From Allobosea sp035944375 (GTDB taxonomy: Bacteria; Pseudomonadota; Alphaproteobacteria; Rhizobiales; Beijerinckiaceae): DNA of 64,000 bases. Shown piece by piece: positions 28,693 to 36,480 of this stretch. Location: the NCBI RefSeq assembly GCF_035944375.1, contig NZ_DASZBE010000018.1; one strand, written 5' to 3'. Below the pieces are notes generated by a model. It worked only from the letters and a program-made list of their open reading frames with translations, had not been told where the DNA came from and made no database searches. A program made the translations under genes and the position numbers. Within the stretch, counting starts at the first letter, position 1. Each line of letters starts with the position of its first letter.

Positions 28693-30666
28693 ATGGGTTT
28701 TCTCCGCTACGCAGACTTCAGGATCAGCCGGAAGCTCCTCTGCCTGTTGCTGCTGGTGGCGGTCCCCTTCGGACTGATGACCTATTCCTATGTCGATCAG
28801 GCCAACAAGGACATCAGCTTCGCCAGCCGCGAGTTGGACGGCGTCCGCTATCTGCAGGCCCTGACGCCGCTTCTGTCGGACCTATCGCGGGTCGCCACCG
28901 GCCTTCCGCCCGAGACGATCGCGGCCCTCGAGCCCGTCCGGGCGCGCTATGACGGGGTCTTCGGGTCGGCCGATGCCGTCGACAACTTCCTGCTGGCCGC
29001 CAGGCGGCCCGATGCCGTGCAGGCCTTCGAGCAGGCGCAGATCGCCCTGGTGAAGATCGCCGACGGCTCCTACCTGACGCTCGATCCCAAGCTCGACAGC
29101 TACTATCTGATGAATCTGGTGAGCGTCGTGCTGCCGGAGGCCGCCACCGCCACGGCCGCCCTGCGGCGGGCTCTGGAGCCCTTCCGGAGTGGCTTTGGCA
29201 CGCGCAGCGATGTCGCGATCCTCGTCTCGACCGTCAGCCGCTTCGATCGGGTCCGCGATGCGGTCCAGAACACCATCGCCTCGGCGATCGGGGGCAATCC
29301 CGATAGGCGTGTTCTGGCCCAACTCGGCGATGCCCCGGTGGCGCTGCTTCAGGCCAGCCATGCCGTCAGCAGCGCGAGCGCCCGCATCGTCATGGAGCAA
29401 GACAGCGCGCCGCTGGTGCGCCTCGTCACGAACGCCGAGAGCGCGATCGAGCGCCAGTTCAGTGCGGCGGCGGCCCTGACCCGCGTCGCCGAGACGAGCC
29501 TCGCGGGCCTGCTGAGCGACCGGGTCGCGCTCCACCAGGGCGAGCTGAGAACGAAGCTCGGCCTGCAGCTGGCCTTCTTCGTCGCCATCATCCTCCTGAC
29601 CATGGCGGCGGCGAGCAGCCTCGCCAAGCCGCTTGTGGCGCTGTCGCGCGAGGTCGCCCGTGTCTCCGCCGGCCAGCGGCAGACGGCGATCAGCGGCTGC
29701 GACCGGTCGGACGAGATCGGCGACATCGCCCGCGCGATCGAGGATTTCCGCCTGCAGCTGATCGCCGCCGATGCGGCCCGACAGGAAATGGCCGCCATCG
29801 ACGAGCGCAACGCACAGCAGCGCTGCCTGCTTCTGCGCGAGGTGGCGAGCCGCTTCCAGGGGGCAGCGGGCGACATCGTCGCCAGCGTCGCGGCAGCCTC
29901 GATGCAGCTCGAGGCCGCCGCGGACGACATGTCGGCCACGGCCGGGCGCTCCCAGACCCGCTCCGAACTCGCCGGCGTCGCGGCACAGGAGGCGTCGGGC
30001 CACGTGACCTCGATGGCCGTCGCCGCCGAAGAAATCGCGATGGCCGTCAACGAGATCCGCCGGCAGCTCGACGAATCCAGCCGCTTCGCGCGCAGTGCAG
30101 TCGATCACACGCGGCTGACCGACGAGCGGATGGCCGCGCTGTCGACCGCCGCCGACCGGATCGGCTCGGTGCTGAGCGTGATCTCCGAGATCGCTCAGCA
30201 GACCAATTTGCTCGCGCTGAACGCCACGATCGAGGCTGCGCGCGCTGGCGATTCAGGGCGCGGCTTCGCCGTCGTCGCCGCCGAAGTGAAGGCTCTGGCC
30301 GGCCAGACCGCCGCCGCCACGCATGACATCGCCAAGCTCGTCGGCGACATGCAGGGCGCGACGCGCAGCTCCGTCGAGTCGATCGGGCAGGTCAGCACCA
30401 CCATCGGGAAGATGTCGGACATCTCGACCGCCATGGCCGCCGCCTTCGTTGAGCAAACCGCGATCATCCAGGAGATTTCGAGTAACGCCCAGCGCACCGC
30501 GCATCTGACGGCCGAGGTCGCCCACACCATCGACGAGGTCAATGGCGGCGCAAAACTGACCACGGACGCGGCAGCCCAGGTCCATATCTCGGCGCACCAA
30601 CTGACCGAGCAGAGCCAGCGGCTGGCCAGCGAGGTCGAGCGACTGATGACGACGCTCGCCGCCTGA
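28693..30666 (+). CDS. Methyl-accepting chemotaxis protein
   Basis: The 657-aa product has two membrane helices (about residues 13-32 and 289-312) that bracket a 255-residue, mostly helical periplasmic sensor domain. A HAMP linker follows (about 312-365), then a long cytoplasmic coiled coil. The kinase-control tip is EIAQQTNLLALNATIEAARA, then GDSGRGFAVVAAEVKALA, near residues 498-535. It senses an unknown ligand and controls CheA. No che genes are in the window, so it is an orphan receptor. The 126-base gap upstream includes the AT-rich run TTAACGCAAAATAGG, probably the promoter region; no good ribosome site precedes the ATG. Confidence 0.95.
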   Translation: MGFLRYADFRISRKLLCLLLLVAVPFGLMTYSYVDQANKDISFASRELDGVRYLQALTPLLSDLSRVATGLPPETIAALEPVRARYDGVFGSADAVDNFLLAARRPDAVQAFEQAQIALVKIADGSYLTLDPKLDSYYLMNLVSVVLPEAATATAALRRALEPFRSGFGTRSDVAILVSTVSRFDRVRDAVQNTIASAIGGNPDRRVLAQLGDAPVALLQASHAVSSASARIVMEQDSAPLVRLVTNAESAIERQFSAAAALTRVAETSLAGLLSDRVALHQGELRTKLGLQLAFFVAIILLTMAAASSLAKPLVALSREVARVSAGQRQTAISGCDRSDEIGDIARAIEDFRLQLIAADAARQEMAAIDERNAQQRCLLLREVASRFQGAAGDIVASVAAASMQLEAAADDMSATAGRSQTRSELAGVAAQEASGHVTSMAVAAEEIAMAVNEIRRQLDESSRFARSAVDHTRLTDERMAALSTAADRIGSVLSVISEIAQQTNLLALNATIEAARAGDSGRGFAVVAAEVKALAGQTAAATHDIAKLVGDMQGATRSSVESIGQVSTTIGKMSDISTAMAAAFVEQTAIIQEISSNAQRTAHLTAEVAHTIDEVNGGAKLTTDAAAQVHISAHQLTEQSQRLASEVERLMTTLAA

Positions 30667-30732
30667 TTCCGGGCAAAGCCCGAGCCTGAGACGGCCCCCG
30701 CGCGTGGTGATTCCCGTGAGCTTGAACCCCCT

Positions 30733-31662
30733 CTAGCGGTGGTACAGCGGCGCACGAGGCCGGGCGCGGGCGGGCTCTACCGGCGACGCGAAGATCGCGA
30801 CGGCCCTGGGATGGACCTTGAAGAGGGCCGGCGTCGCCGTGACGATCTCGCCATCCGCATTCACCGGCCTGGGCTTGCGCGTCTCGATCGTGAACTCGGT
30901 GGATTTGGCGGTGCGGACCTCCTGCCAGGCGCCATGCGTGCCCGAGCGGAAGGAGCGTACCATGAGGGCAAGCTTCCAGACGTTTTTGAGTTCGAGACTG
31001 TAGAGGTCGAGCGAACCGTCGTCGATCTCGGCGTCCTGCTCGATCACGTTGCCGCCGCCATAATGGCGCCCGTTGCCGATCGCGATCTGATAGGTCTCGA
31101 CCCGGGTCGCACGCCCTCTCTCGACGATCGTGGCGCCGAAGACCGAGGCCCGCGTCAGCACCTTCAACGCCGCCAGGGCATAACCGACCCGCCCGAAGCG
31201 CTTCTTCAGTGCAGGGTCGAGCCCCTGCGCGAGTTCGCTGCTCAGCCCGATGCTCGCGACGTTGAAGAAAGCGTGGCCGTTGACGGTGCCGACATCGACG
31301 AGGCGGGTCGCGCCGGCGGCGATCACGCCCGCCGCCTCAGCCGGATCGAGGGGCAGGTCGAGCGTGCGAGCCAGATCATTGGCCGTGCCCATCGGGATGA
31401 TACCGAGCGGCAGGCCGCTCTCCATGACGGCCAGCGCCGACGACGAGACCGAGCCATCCCCGCCGCAGACAATGATGAGATCGGCCGTTTCCCGCAGGCG
31501 CACGATGTCACGCGCGATCTCCGGCAGGTGCTCGAAGGTTTCGAGGGTCGTCTCGATTCCGCCCTGCTCCAGTCGCCGCAGCACTTGGTCGAGCGGCTCG
31601 CCGCCGCGGCGCGACTTCGGATTGCGCAGCAGCAGGGCGCGGCGTGGGGGCAAGGTCGTCAT
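30733..31662 (-). CDS. Diacylglycerol kinase family lipid kinase (YegS/DgkB-like)
   Basis: The 309-aa product has the DAGK catalytic signature: LLLRNPKSRRG at the N-terminus, IIVCGGDGSVSSSALAV for ATP binding, and PMGTANDLARTLDL. A C-terminal lipid-kinase beta domain follows (IGNGRHYGGGNVIEQDAEID). It phosphorylates a lipid alcohol at the inner membrane; the acceptor is unknown. The ATG at 31662 with GGATGGA upstream is chosen over an extended frame to 31719 because MTTLPPRRALLLRNP is the family start. It is convergent with the chemoreceptor gene and downstream of the small gene at 31854-31997. Confidence 0.9.
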   Translation of the reverse strand: MTTLPPRRALLLRNPKSRRGGEPLDQVLRRLEQGGIETTLETFEHLPEIARDIVRLRETADLIIVCGGDGSVSSSALAVMESGLPLGIIPMGTANDLARTLDLPLDPAEAAGVIAAGATRLVDVGTVNGHAFFNVASIGLSSELAQGLDPALKKRFGRVGYALAALKVLTRASVFGATIVERGRATRVETYQIAIGNGRHYGGGNVIEQDAEIDDGSLDLYSLELKNVWKLALMVRSFRSGTHGAWQEVRTAKSTEFTIETRKPRPVNADGEIVTATPALFKVHPRAVAIFASPVEPARARPRAPLYHR

Positions 31663-31853
31663 TCCATCCACTCGGTGGTGCAGGGCACCGCAGGTGGGCG
31701 AGGTTTTGCGGCTTTTCAAGCAGCCAGCCGCTTTGGCTGCGGCTCAAGGGAGCTTCCGGCATGTGACGAAGCCCCCCGCCGGCGCCACGGCCGCAGCCAA
31801 GGGCGAGAGGGCTGCGGAGGGCACTATGCGGCCCCCCGCTATTGTCGGTGCCG

Positions 31854-31997
31854 TCAGCTCGGCGTGCTCCAGAAGCCGGCCTGGTAGTCGCGGTCCGAGA
31901 CTTTCTCGGTCTCGTCCTGCTCTGCAGTTGCGGGCTCGTGGTCGGGACGATCGTGCTTGTCTTCGAGCACGGGCTCTCCGTCATGCCGTTCCAGCAT
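31854..31997 (-). CDS. Small acidic hydrophilic protein (47 aa), strong ribosome site
   Basis: The 47-codon frame begins ATG at 31997, preceded by AAAGGAGCGACG, the best Shine-Dalgarno match in its vicinity. The product starts MLERHDGEPVLEDKHD and ends DRDYQAGFWSTPS; it is rich in Asp, Glu and His with no cysteine, membrane helix or signal peptide. It is not recognised. A near-consensus EcfG-type promoter lies 60-90 bases upstream (32061-32085). A role in general stress response would fit a small acidic protein under EcfG control, but that is inference. It is unusually well set up for translation for such a short frame. Confidence 0.65.
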   Translation of the reverse strand: MLERHDGEPVLEDKHDRPDHEPATAEQDETEKVSDRDYQAGFWSTPS

Positions 31998-32060
31998 CGT
32001 CGCTCCTTTCGTGGGTTGGGAGGGTTGCGGTGGCAACCTCGAAATAGGCCGGAATGCTGC

Positions 32061-32085
32061 AACGCACAAGACAGCTGGAGGTTTC
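32061..32085 (-). promoter_or_regulatory. EcfG-like promoter (one mismatch) for the 47-aa gene
   Basis: Read on the minus strand, GAAAC (32085-32081) is followed by 16 bases and then CGTT (32064-32061). The alphaproteobacterial general-stress sigma factor EcfG recognises GGAAC-N16/17-CGTT; this site differs by one base in the -35 box. Transcription would start near 32053, leaving a leader of about 55 bases before the ATG at 31997. Confidence 0.45.
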
Positions 32086-32119
32086 CGTTTAGGCGCGCCA
32101 CGACCCAAGCGGGCGACGA

Positions 32120-33904
32120 TTAACCCGCCTGCAGCGGCCAGACGAGCAGGATCATCGGAACCGCCACCGCGAGCACGAGCAGCGACAGCGGCGCACCCAG
32201 CCTGGGGTAGTCACTGAACCTGTAGCCGCCCGGGCCCATCACCAGCGTATTGCACTGGTGGCCGATCGGCGTGAGGAAGTCGCAGGCCGCGCCGATCGCG
32301 ACCGCCATCAGGAAGGCGTCCGGATTATAGCCGAGCTTGGCGGCGAAGCCGGCTCCGATCGGCGCCATCACCAGCACGGTCGCAGCGTTGTTGAGGAAGG
32401 GCGTCACCGCCATCGCCGCCGCAAGCATCAGCGCGACCGAGGCCCAGCCCGGCATGCCCGAGCCAACCTGCGCCAGCCAGCCGGCGAAGACGTCCGTCGC
32501 GCCGGTGGATCGCAGCGTGTCGCTGACCGGGATCAGCGCCGCCAGCATCAGTAGGATCGGGGCGTCGATGCTGCTATAGGCGTCGCGCAGCGGCAGGCAG
32601 CGCAGGGCGATCAGCAGCACCGCGGCGGCGAAGAAGGTCAGCGGCACGGGGGCGAGGCCGAAGGCGAGCGTGACCACCGCGGCCAGCACGATCGAGACGG
32701 TCATCACCGCCTTGCGCGTCGAGCCGAGCGAGACGACACGGTCGGCCAGCGGCAGCAGGCCCAATTCCATGAGCTTTTCCGGCAGTTGCTTCTCGTCGCC
32801 CTGGATCACGACGATGTCGCCGGCCCGCAGGCGGATATCGCGCAGGCGCTGGGTAAAGCGCTCGCCGGCGCGGCTGATCGCAATCAGGTTGACGCCGAAG
32901 CGCGCGTGCAGCCCCATATCGCCGGCCGACTGCCCGATCAGCACGGAATCAGGGCCGATGATCGCCTCGCTGACCTGGTCGGGGTCGAGCGCGTCCTCCT
33001 TCTGCGTCGGGCGATGCTGACCGTCGAGATCGAGTTCACCCTCGGCCACCACCCGCTCCAGAACCGCCGCATCGCCACGCAACAGCAGCGTGTCGCCCGC
33101 CTTGAGGCTGGCATCCGGCAAAGGCGCCTGCATGCGGCGTTCGTCGCGCAGGATTGCCACGATCTGCAGCTCGCCGTCGCCGATGGCCTTGAGATCGGCG
33201 ACCGTCTTGCCCGCGAGCGCCGATTTGGGGCCGATCTCGGCCTCGGTGACGTAGTCCTTGATGTCGATGGCCTGGTCGAGCGAGACCGCCCCGCGCCGGT
33301 CCTGCGGCAGCAGGCGGTAGCCGACGGCGAGGAAGGCGCAGCCGGCGAGCGCGACGACGATGCCGACAGGCGTGAAGTCGAACATCGAGAAAGGCTGGCC
33401 GCCGAGTTCGGCGCGGACACGGGCGACGATGACGTTCGGCGAGGTTCCGACGAGGGTGACGATGCCACCCAGCAGCGAGGCGAAGGCCATCGGCATCAGG
33501 AACACCGAGGGCGAGCGCCCCCCTTTGCGAGCGAGCTGATAGGCGATCGGCAGCATCATGGCGAGCGCGCCGATGTTCTTGATGATCGCCGACATCACCG
33601 CGACGACCACGACGAGCAGCACCACCTGGGCCTGGGTCGAGCCCAGCACCGGCATGACGCGCGCCAGGGCGCGTTCGATCACCCGAGACCGTGCGACGGC
33701 GGCGCTCAGGACGAGCGCGCTGCCGACGATGATGACGATGTCGTCGGAGAAGCCCTTGAAGGCCTCGCCGGCCGGAACAATGCCGATGGCGACGCCGGCC
33801 AGCAGCGCCAGCATGGCGACGATGTCATAGCGCAGACGCCCCCACAGAAAGGCGGCCATCATCACCGCCACCAGCGAGACGGAGAGCAATTGGGGGGTGG
33901 TCAT
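32120..33904 (-). CDS. SLC13-family permease with two TrkA-C (RCK_C) domains
   Basis: The 594-aa product is a divalent-anion:sodium symporter family member with about 11-12 membrane helices. The central cytoplasmic insert (about residues 205-390) holds two RCK_C/TrkA-C domains, visible as AGKTVADLKAIGDGELQIVA, LKAGDTLLLRGD and RLRAGDIVVIQGDEKQL. Substrate-binding hairpins are GTSPNVIVARV and the late SNN-like stretch PFLNNAATVLVMAP. Relatives transport sulfate, citrate or dicarboxylates, and the RCK_C domains probably bind a regulatory ligand. It is downstream of corA on the same strand with about 100 bases between. Confidence 0.9.
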   Translation of the reverse strand: MTTPQLLSVSLVAVMMAAFLWGRLRYDIVAMLALLAGVAIGIVPAGEAFKGFSDDIVIIVGSALVLSAAVARSRVIERALARVMPVLGSTQAQVVLLVVVVAVMSAIIKNIGALAMMLPIAYQLARKGGRSPSVFLMPMAFASLLGGIVTLVGTSPNVIVARVRAELGGQPFSMFDFTPVGIVVALAGCAFLAVGYRLLPQDRRGAVSLDQAIDIKDYVTEAEIGPKSALAGKTVADLKAIGDGELQIVAILRDERRMQAPLPDASLKAGDTLLLRGDAAVLERVVAEGELDLDGQHRPTQKEDALDPDQVSEAIIGPDSVLIGQSAGDMGLHARFGVNLIAISRAGERFTQRLRDIRLRAGDIVVIQGDEKQLPEKLMELGLLPLADRVVSLGSTRKAVMTVSIVLAAVVTLAFGLAPVPLTFFAAAVLLIALRCLPLRDAYSSIDAPILLMLAALIPVSDTLRSTGATDVFAGWLAQVGSGMPGWASVALMLAAAMAVTPFLNNAATVLVMAPIGAGFAAKLGYNPDAFLMAVAIGAACDFLTPIGHQCNTLVMGPGGYRFSDYPRLGAPLSLLVLAVAVPMILLVWPLQAG

Positions 33905-34006
33905 CGACGTCGGCTCGCCTCATCCAGCGTCGCGGGAGGCCGCGCCGTCATATCCTGCCCGCATCGGCTCTCCCGGAAGCCGGTGCCCGACATCCGGGCC
34001 GATGCG

Positions 34007-34996
34007 CTAAAGCCACTTCTTCCAGCGGAAGAACAGGTAGGGCAGCACGGCGAAGAGGATCATCAGCCCGATCGCCATGGGGTAGCCCCACTGCCACTCC
34101 AACTCCGGCATCGTCTTGAAGTTCATGCCGTAGATCGAAGCGATCAGCGTCGGTGGCATCAGGGCCACAGAGACGACCGAGAACAGCTTGATGATCTTGT
34201 TCTGCTCGATCGAGACCAGGCCCAGCGTCGCGTCGAGCATGAACTGCAGTTTGTTCGACAGGAAGGTCGCGTGTTCCTCGATCGCCTGCACGTCGCGAAC
34301 GGCAGCGCGCCATTCGGCCGAGAAGCCGGTCTGCGTCTTTTTCGGCCGCGTGTAGTTGGCCGAGAGGAAGAGCAGCACACGCTCGACCGAGACCATGCTC
34401 TCGCGAACATTGGAAATGATGTGCTCGTACTGGCCGATCTTCTGGATCACCGCCTGATAGGCGCTGCCCTGCTCGACGTCCTGGCCGCGGCCGGCGAAGA
34501 TCCGGCGGGAGGCGTCGTCGATCCGGTCGCCGACGCCGCGCAGAACCTCGGCCGCGCGGTCCACGATCGCCTCGATCAGCCCGTCCAAAACCGCCTCGGG
34601 CTGCATGCCGCACCCGCCGGGCTTTGTGGCGCGGTTGAGGAAGATGTTGAAGGCGCCGGGCTCGTCATAGCGCACCGTCACCAGCGCCTTGTCGGTGAGG
34701 ATGAAGGTGACGTCGGCGAGCTTGGGAACGATGGTCTCCGACTGGCAGATGATGCGCGCGGTCATGTAATGCGCACCGTTCTCCGTATAGATGATCTCGG
34801 AAGGCTCGAGATCGTGCATTTCCTCGCGCGTCGGAATCGAGACGCCGAGATATCTCTCGACCCGGGCATCCTCCCCCGCCGTCGGATTGAGCAGGTCGAT
34901 CCAGAGCGAGTCGGGCGGGAAGGCTTCGTCGGCCGCAACGGTGCGCGGCAGGAGCTTGTCGCGCGACTGCGGGCAGATGCCGTGGATCAGGAGCAT
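34007..34996 (-). CDS. corA: CorA-family magnesium/divalent metal transporter
   Basis: The 329-aa product has a large acidic/alpha-beta N-terminal cytoplasmic domain and two C-terminal helices. The signature GMN is in SIYGMNFKTMPELEW between them, with the first helix LFSVVSVALMPPTLIASIYG and the second YPMAIGLMILFAVLPYLFF, ending in a basic tail WKKWL. It forms a pentameric Mg2+ (or Co2+/Ni2+) channel in the inner membrane. The ATG at 34996 (MLLIHGICPQ) follows GAAGG at eight bases and is preferred to an upstream GTG at 35035. Confidence 0.94.
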   Translation of the reverse strand: MLLIHGICPQSRDKLLPRTVAADEAFPPDSLWIDLLNPTAGEDARVERYLGVSIPTREEMHDLEPSEIIYTENGAHYMTARIICQSETIVPKLADVTFILTDKALVTVRYDEPGAFNIFLNRATKPGGCGMQPEAVLDGLIEAIVDRAAEVLRGVGDRIDDASRRIFAGRGQDVEQGSAYQAVIQKIGQYEHIISNVRESMVSVERVLLFLSANYTRPKKTQTGFSAEWRAAVRDVQAIEEHATFLSNKLQFMLDATLGLVSIEQNKIIKLFSVVSVALMPPTLIASIYGMNFKTMPELEWQWGYPMAIGLMILFAVLPYLFFRWKKWL

Positions 34997-35212
34997 GGGC
35001 GGACCTTCGGGCGGCGCTGATGGCAGGCTGAGCACGGCAGGAAGCCTTATCCGCAGCCCGTGTCAAACCGCCATGGGACGCGCCTCATGACCGCGCGGTG
35101 AAGCGCGGCAGCGTCGAGCCGTCCCCGCCGGTGAAGCCGTAAGGCCCGGCGAGAGGGCTCCGACCATGAACCGTTCAGGAGACTGCAACTGTAATTTATG
35201 CAAATGCGGCCA

Positions 35213-35623
35213 TCATTTTTCTGGACGCCACAGATCTAATATCTTAATCGCAATATAATGAAAGTAGAGGCCAATCCATATCGCAATCAGCGTCCCCCAA
35301 TTAAATATACCCTCGGGTGAATTTAATCTCTGAAAAACCGCGTAAGCGATTACGCCGATTGCAAATGCATTCAAAAAATTTGCAGACAATTTCAGTTGCT
35401 CATTGAATTTTTTCGCCTCTCGCTCGCCTGCGATCTCGACTTTCTGAGCAGAAGCGTAAGATATTTTGATCCACTGCCCTACCAATACGCCGCACAGTCC
35501 CCACCAAGACGCCTGCGCGTGACCGACCCAAATCGCTGTAGTTCTTAAGTAGGGCTCAACGAGACCGAAGAACGATATGAGAAACGTCATGCCCCACAAA
35601 AATCTAAAGCAGATGCCTGTCAT
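35213..35623 (-). CDS. Hypothetical AT-rich membrane protein coupled to SDR gene
   Basis: The 136-aa product has about four membrane helices (MTFLISFFGLVEPYL, SWWGLCGVLVGQWIKI, FLNAFAIGVIAYAVF and LIAIWIGLYFHYIAIKIL) with a charged middle loop (AGEREAKKFNEQLK). I do not recognise it. Its DNA is clearly AT-richer than anything nearby, with AATTTAATC, AATATAATG and AAAAAATTTGC runs, and its codons use A/T third bases. Its ATG overlaps the TGA of the SDR gene as ATGA, so it is translated as the last gene of the acyl-CoA dehydrogenase operon. Recent acquisition is likely. Confidence 0.75.
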   Translation of the reverse strand: MTGICFRFLWGMTFLISFFGLVEPYLRTTAIWVGHAQASWWGLCGVLVGQWIKISYASAQKVEIAGEREAKKFNEQLKLSANFLNAFAIGVIAYAVFQRLNSPEGIFNWGTLIAIWIGLYFHYIAIKILDLWRPEK

Positions 35624-36480
35624 AATACATCGCCCTGAACCTCGTATCGGGTAGGCTGACTACCATCCCGATCCGTGAAGCCATAGTGCCGCGCGAGATC
35701 GGCGACCGGCAGCACCTGGCCGGCATGGCGCGCGACCTCGACATCGGCCAGCAGCGCGGCCACGGCGCGGCCGGCATAGAGCGGCGTCTCGCTGTCCGCC
35801 TGCGCGAGACCGGCGTCGCGGACGCGCTCGGTCAGAACATGGCCAGGCGAGAGGCCGAGCGCGGTGACGCCGAAGGGTTTCAGCTCATGGCCCATCGCCA
35901 GCGTCAGGCGGTTCATCGCGGCCTGGGCGAGATCGTAGACGACATCACCGAGATAGCCGCCGGCGGTGTCGAAGCCCACGGTGACGATCAGCCCCTTGCG
36001 CGCCTGGACCATCGCGGGCGCCACCGCGCGGGCGAGCAGGAGCTGCGCATAGACGCCGCTCTCGAAACTCTGGCCGAGCCGCGCCACCGGCCTTCGCCAG
36101 AACGGCGCACCGAAGGCGGAGCCGTCCGGGTAGCGCTCGCCGTCATAGCCCTCATTGCCGCCCCAGACGGCATCGACGACCCCATCCAGCCGCCCGAAGC
36201 GGCGCAGGCACCAGGAGACGAGCTGGTCGACTTCCCGCTCCTGGGTATGGTCGCAGCGATAGGGATGGCCGCGCCCACCGGCGGCCTCGACCTCGCGCGC
36301 CGTGTCCTCGAAGGTCTCCTGGCGCTGGTCGGTGCGCGGCCCGGCCTCGCTCGAGCGGCCGGAGACGACGACGGTCGCGCCGGCTTCCCCGAGCGCCCTT
36401 GCGATGCCGCGCCCGAGCCCGCGCGAGGCGCCGGCGACGAGGCAGATGCGATTGGCGAGCGCACGCTCCGGCTCGCTCAC
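35620..36480 (-). CDS. SDR-family oxidoreductase, catalytic Lys replaced
   Basis: The 286-aa product has a Rossmann fold with the cofactor motif AGASRGLGRGIARAL and an Arg-containing second strand (VVVSGRSSEAG), suggesting NADP(H). The overall pattern resembles DHRS1-like SDRs. At the active site the expected YxxxK reads YDLAQ: the lysine that lowers the Tyr pKa is a glutamine (codon CAG), so it may be catalytically altered. The start is GTG at 36480, overlapping the TGA of the acyl-CoA dehydrogenase gene (GTGA). Its last codons enter the AT-rich stretch that holds the next gene. Function is probably linked to acyl-CoA metabolism. Confidence 0.85.
   Translation of the reverse strand: MSEPERALANRICLVAGASRGLGRGIARALGEAGATVVVSGRSSEAGPRTDQRQETFEDTAREVEAAGGRGHPYRCDHTQEREVDQLVSWCLRRFGRLDGVVDAVWGGNEGYDGERYPDGSAFGAPFWRRPVARLGQSFESGVYAQLLLARAVAPAMVQARKGLIVTVGFDTAGGYLGDVVYDLAQAAMNRLTLAMGHELKPFGVTALGLSPGHVLTERVRDAGLAQADSETPLYAGRAVAALLADVEVARHAGQVLPVADLARHYGFTDRDGSQPTRYEVQGDVL

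Noticed and set aside
35180..35640. AT-rich segment considered as an insertion sequence
   Set aside because: No transposase, no terminal inverted repeats and no target duplication could be seen.
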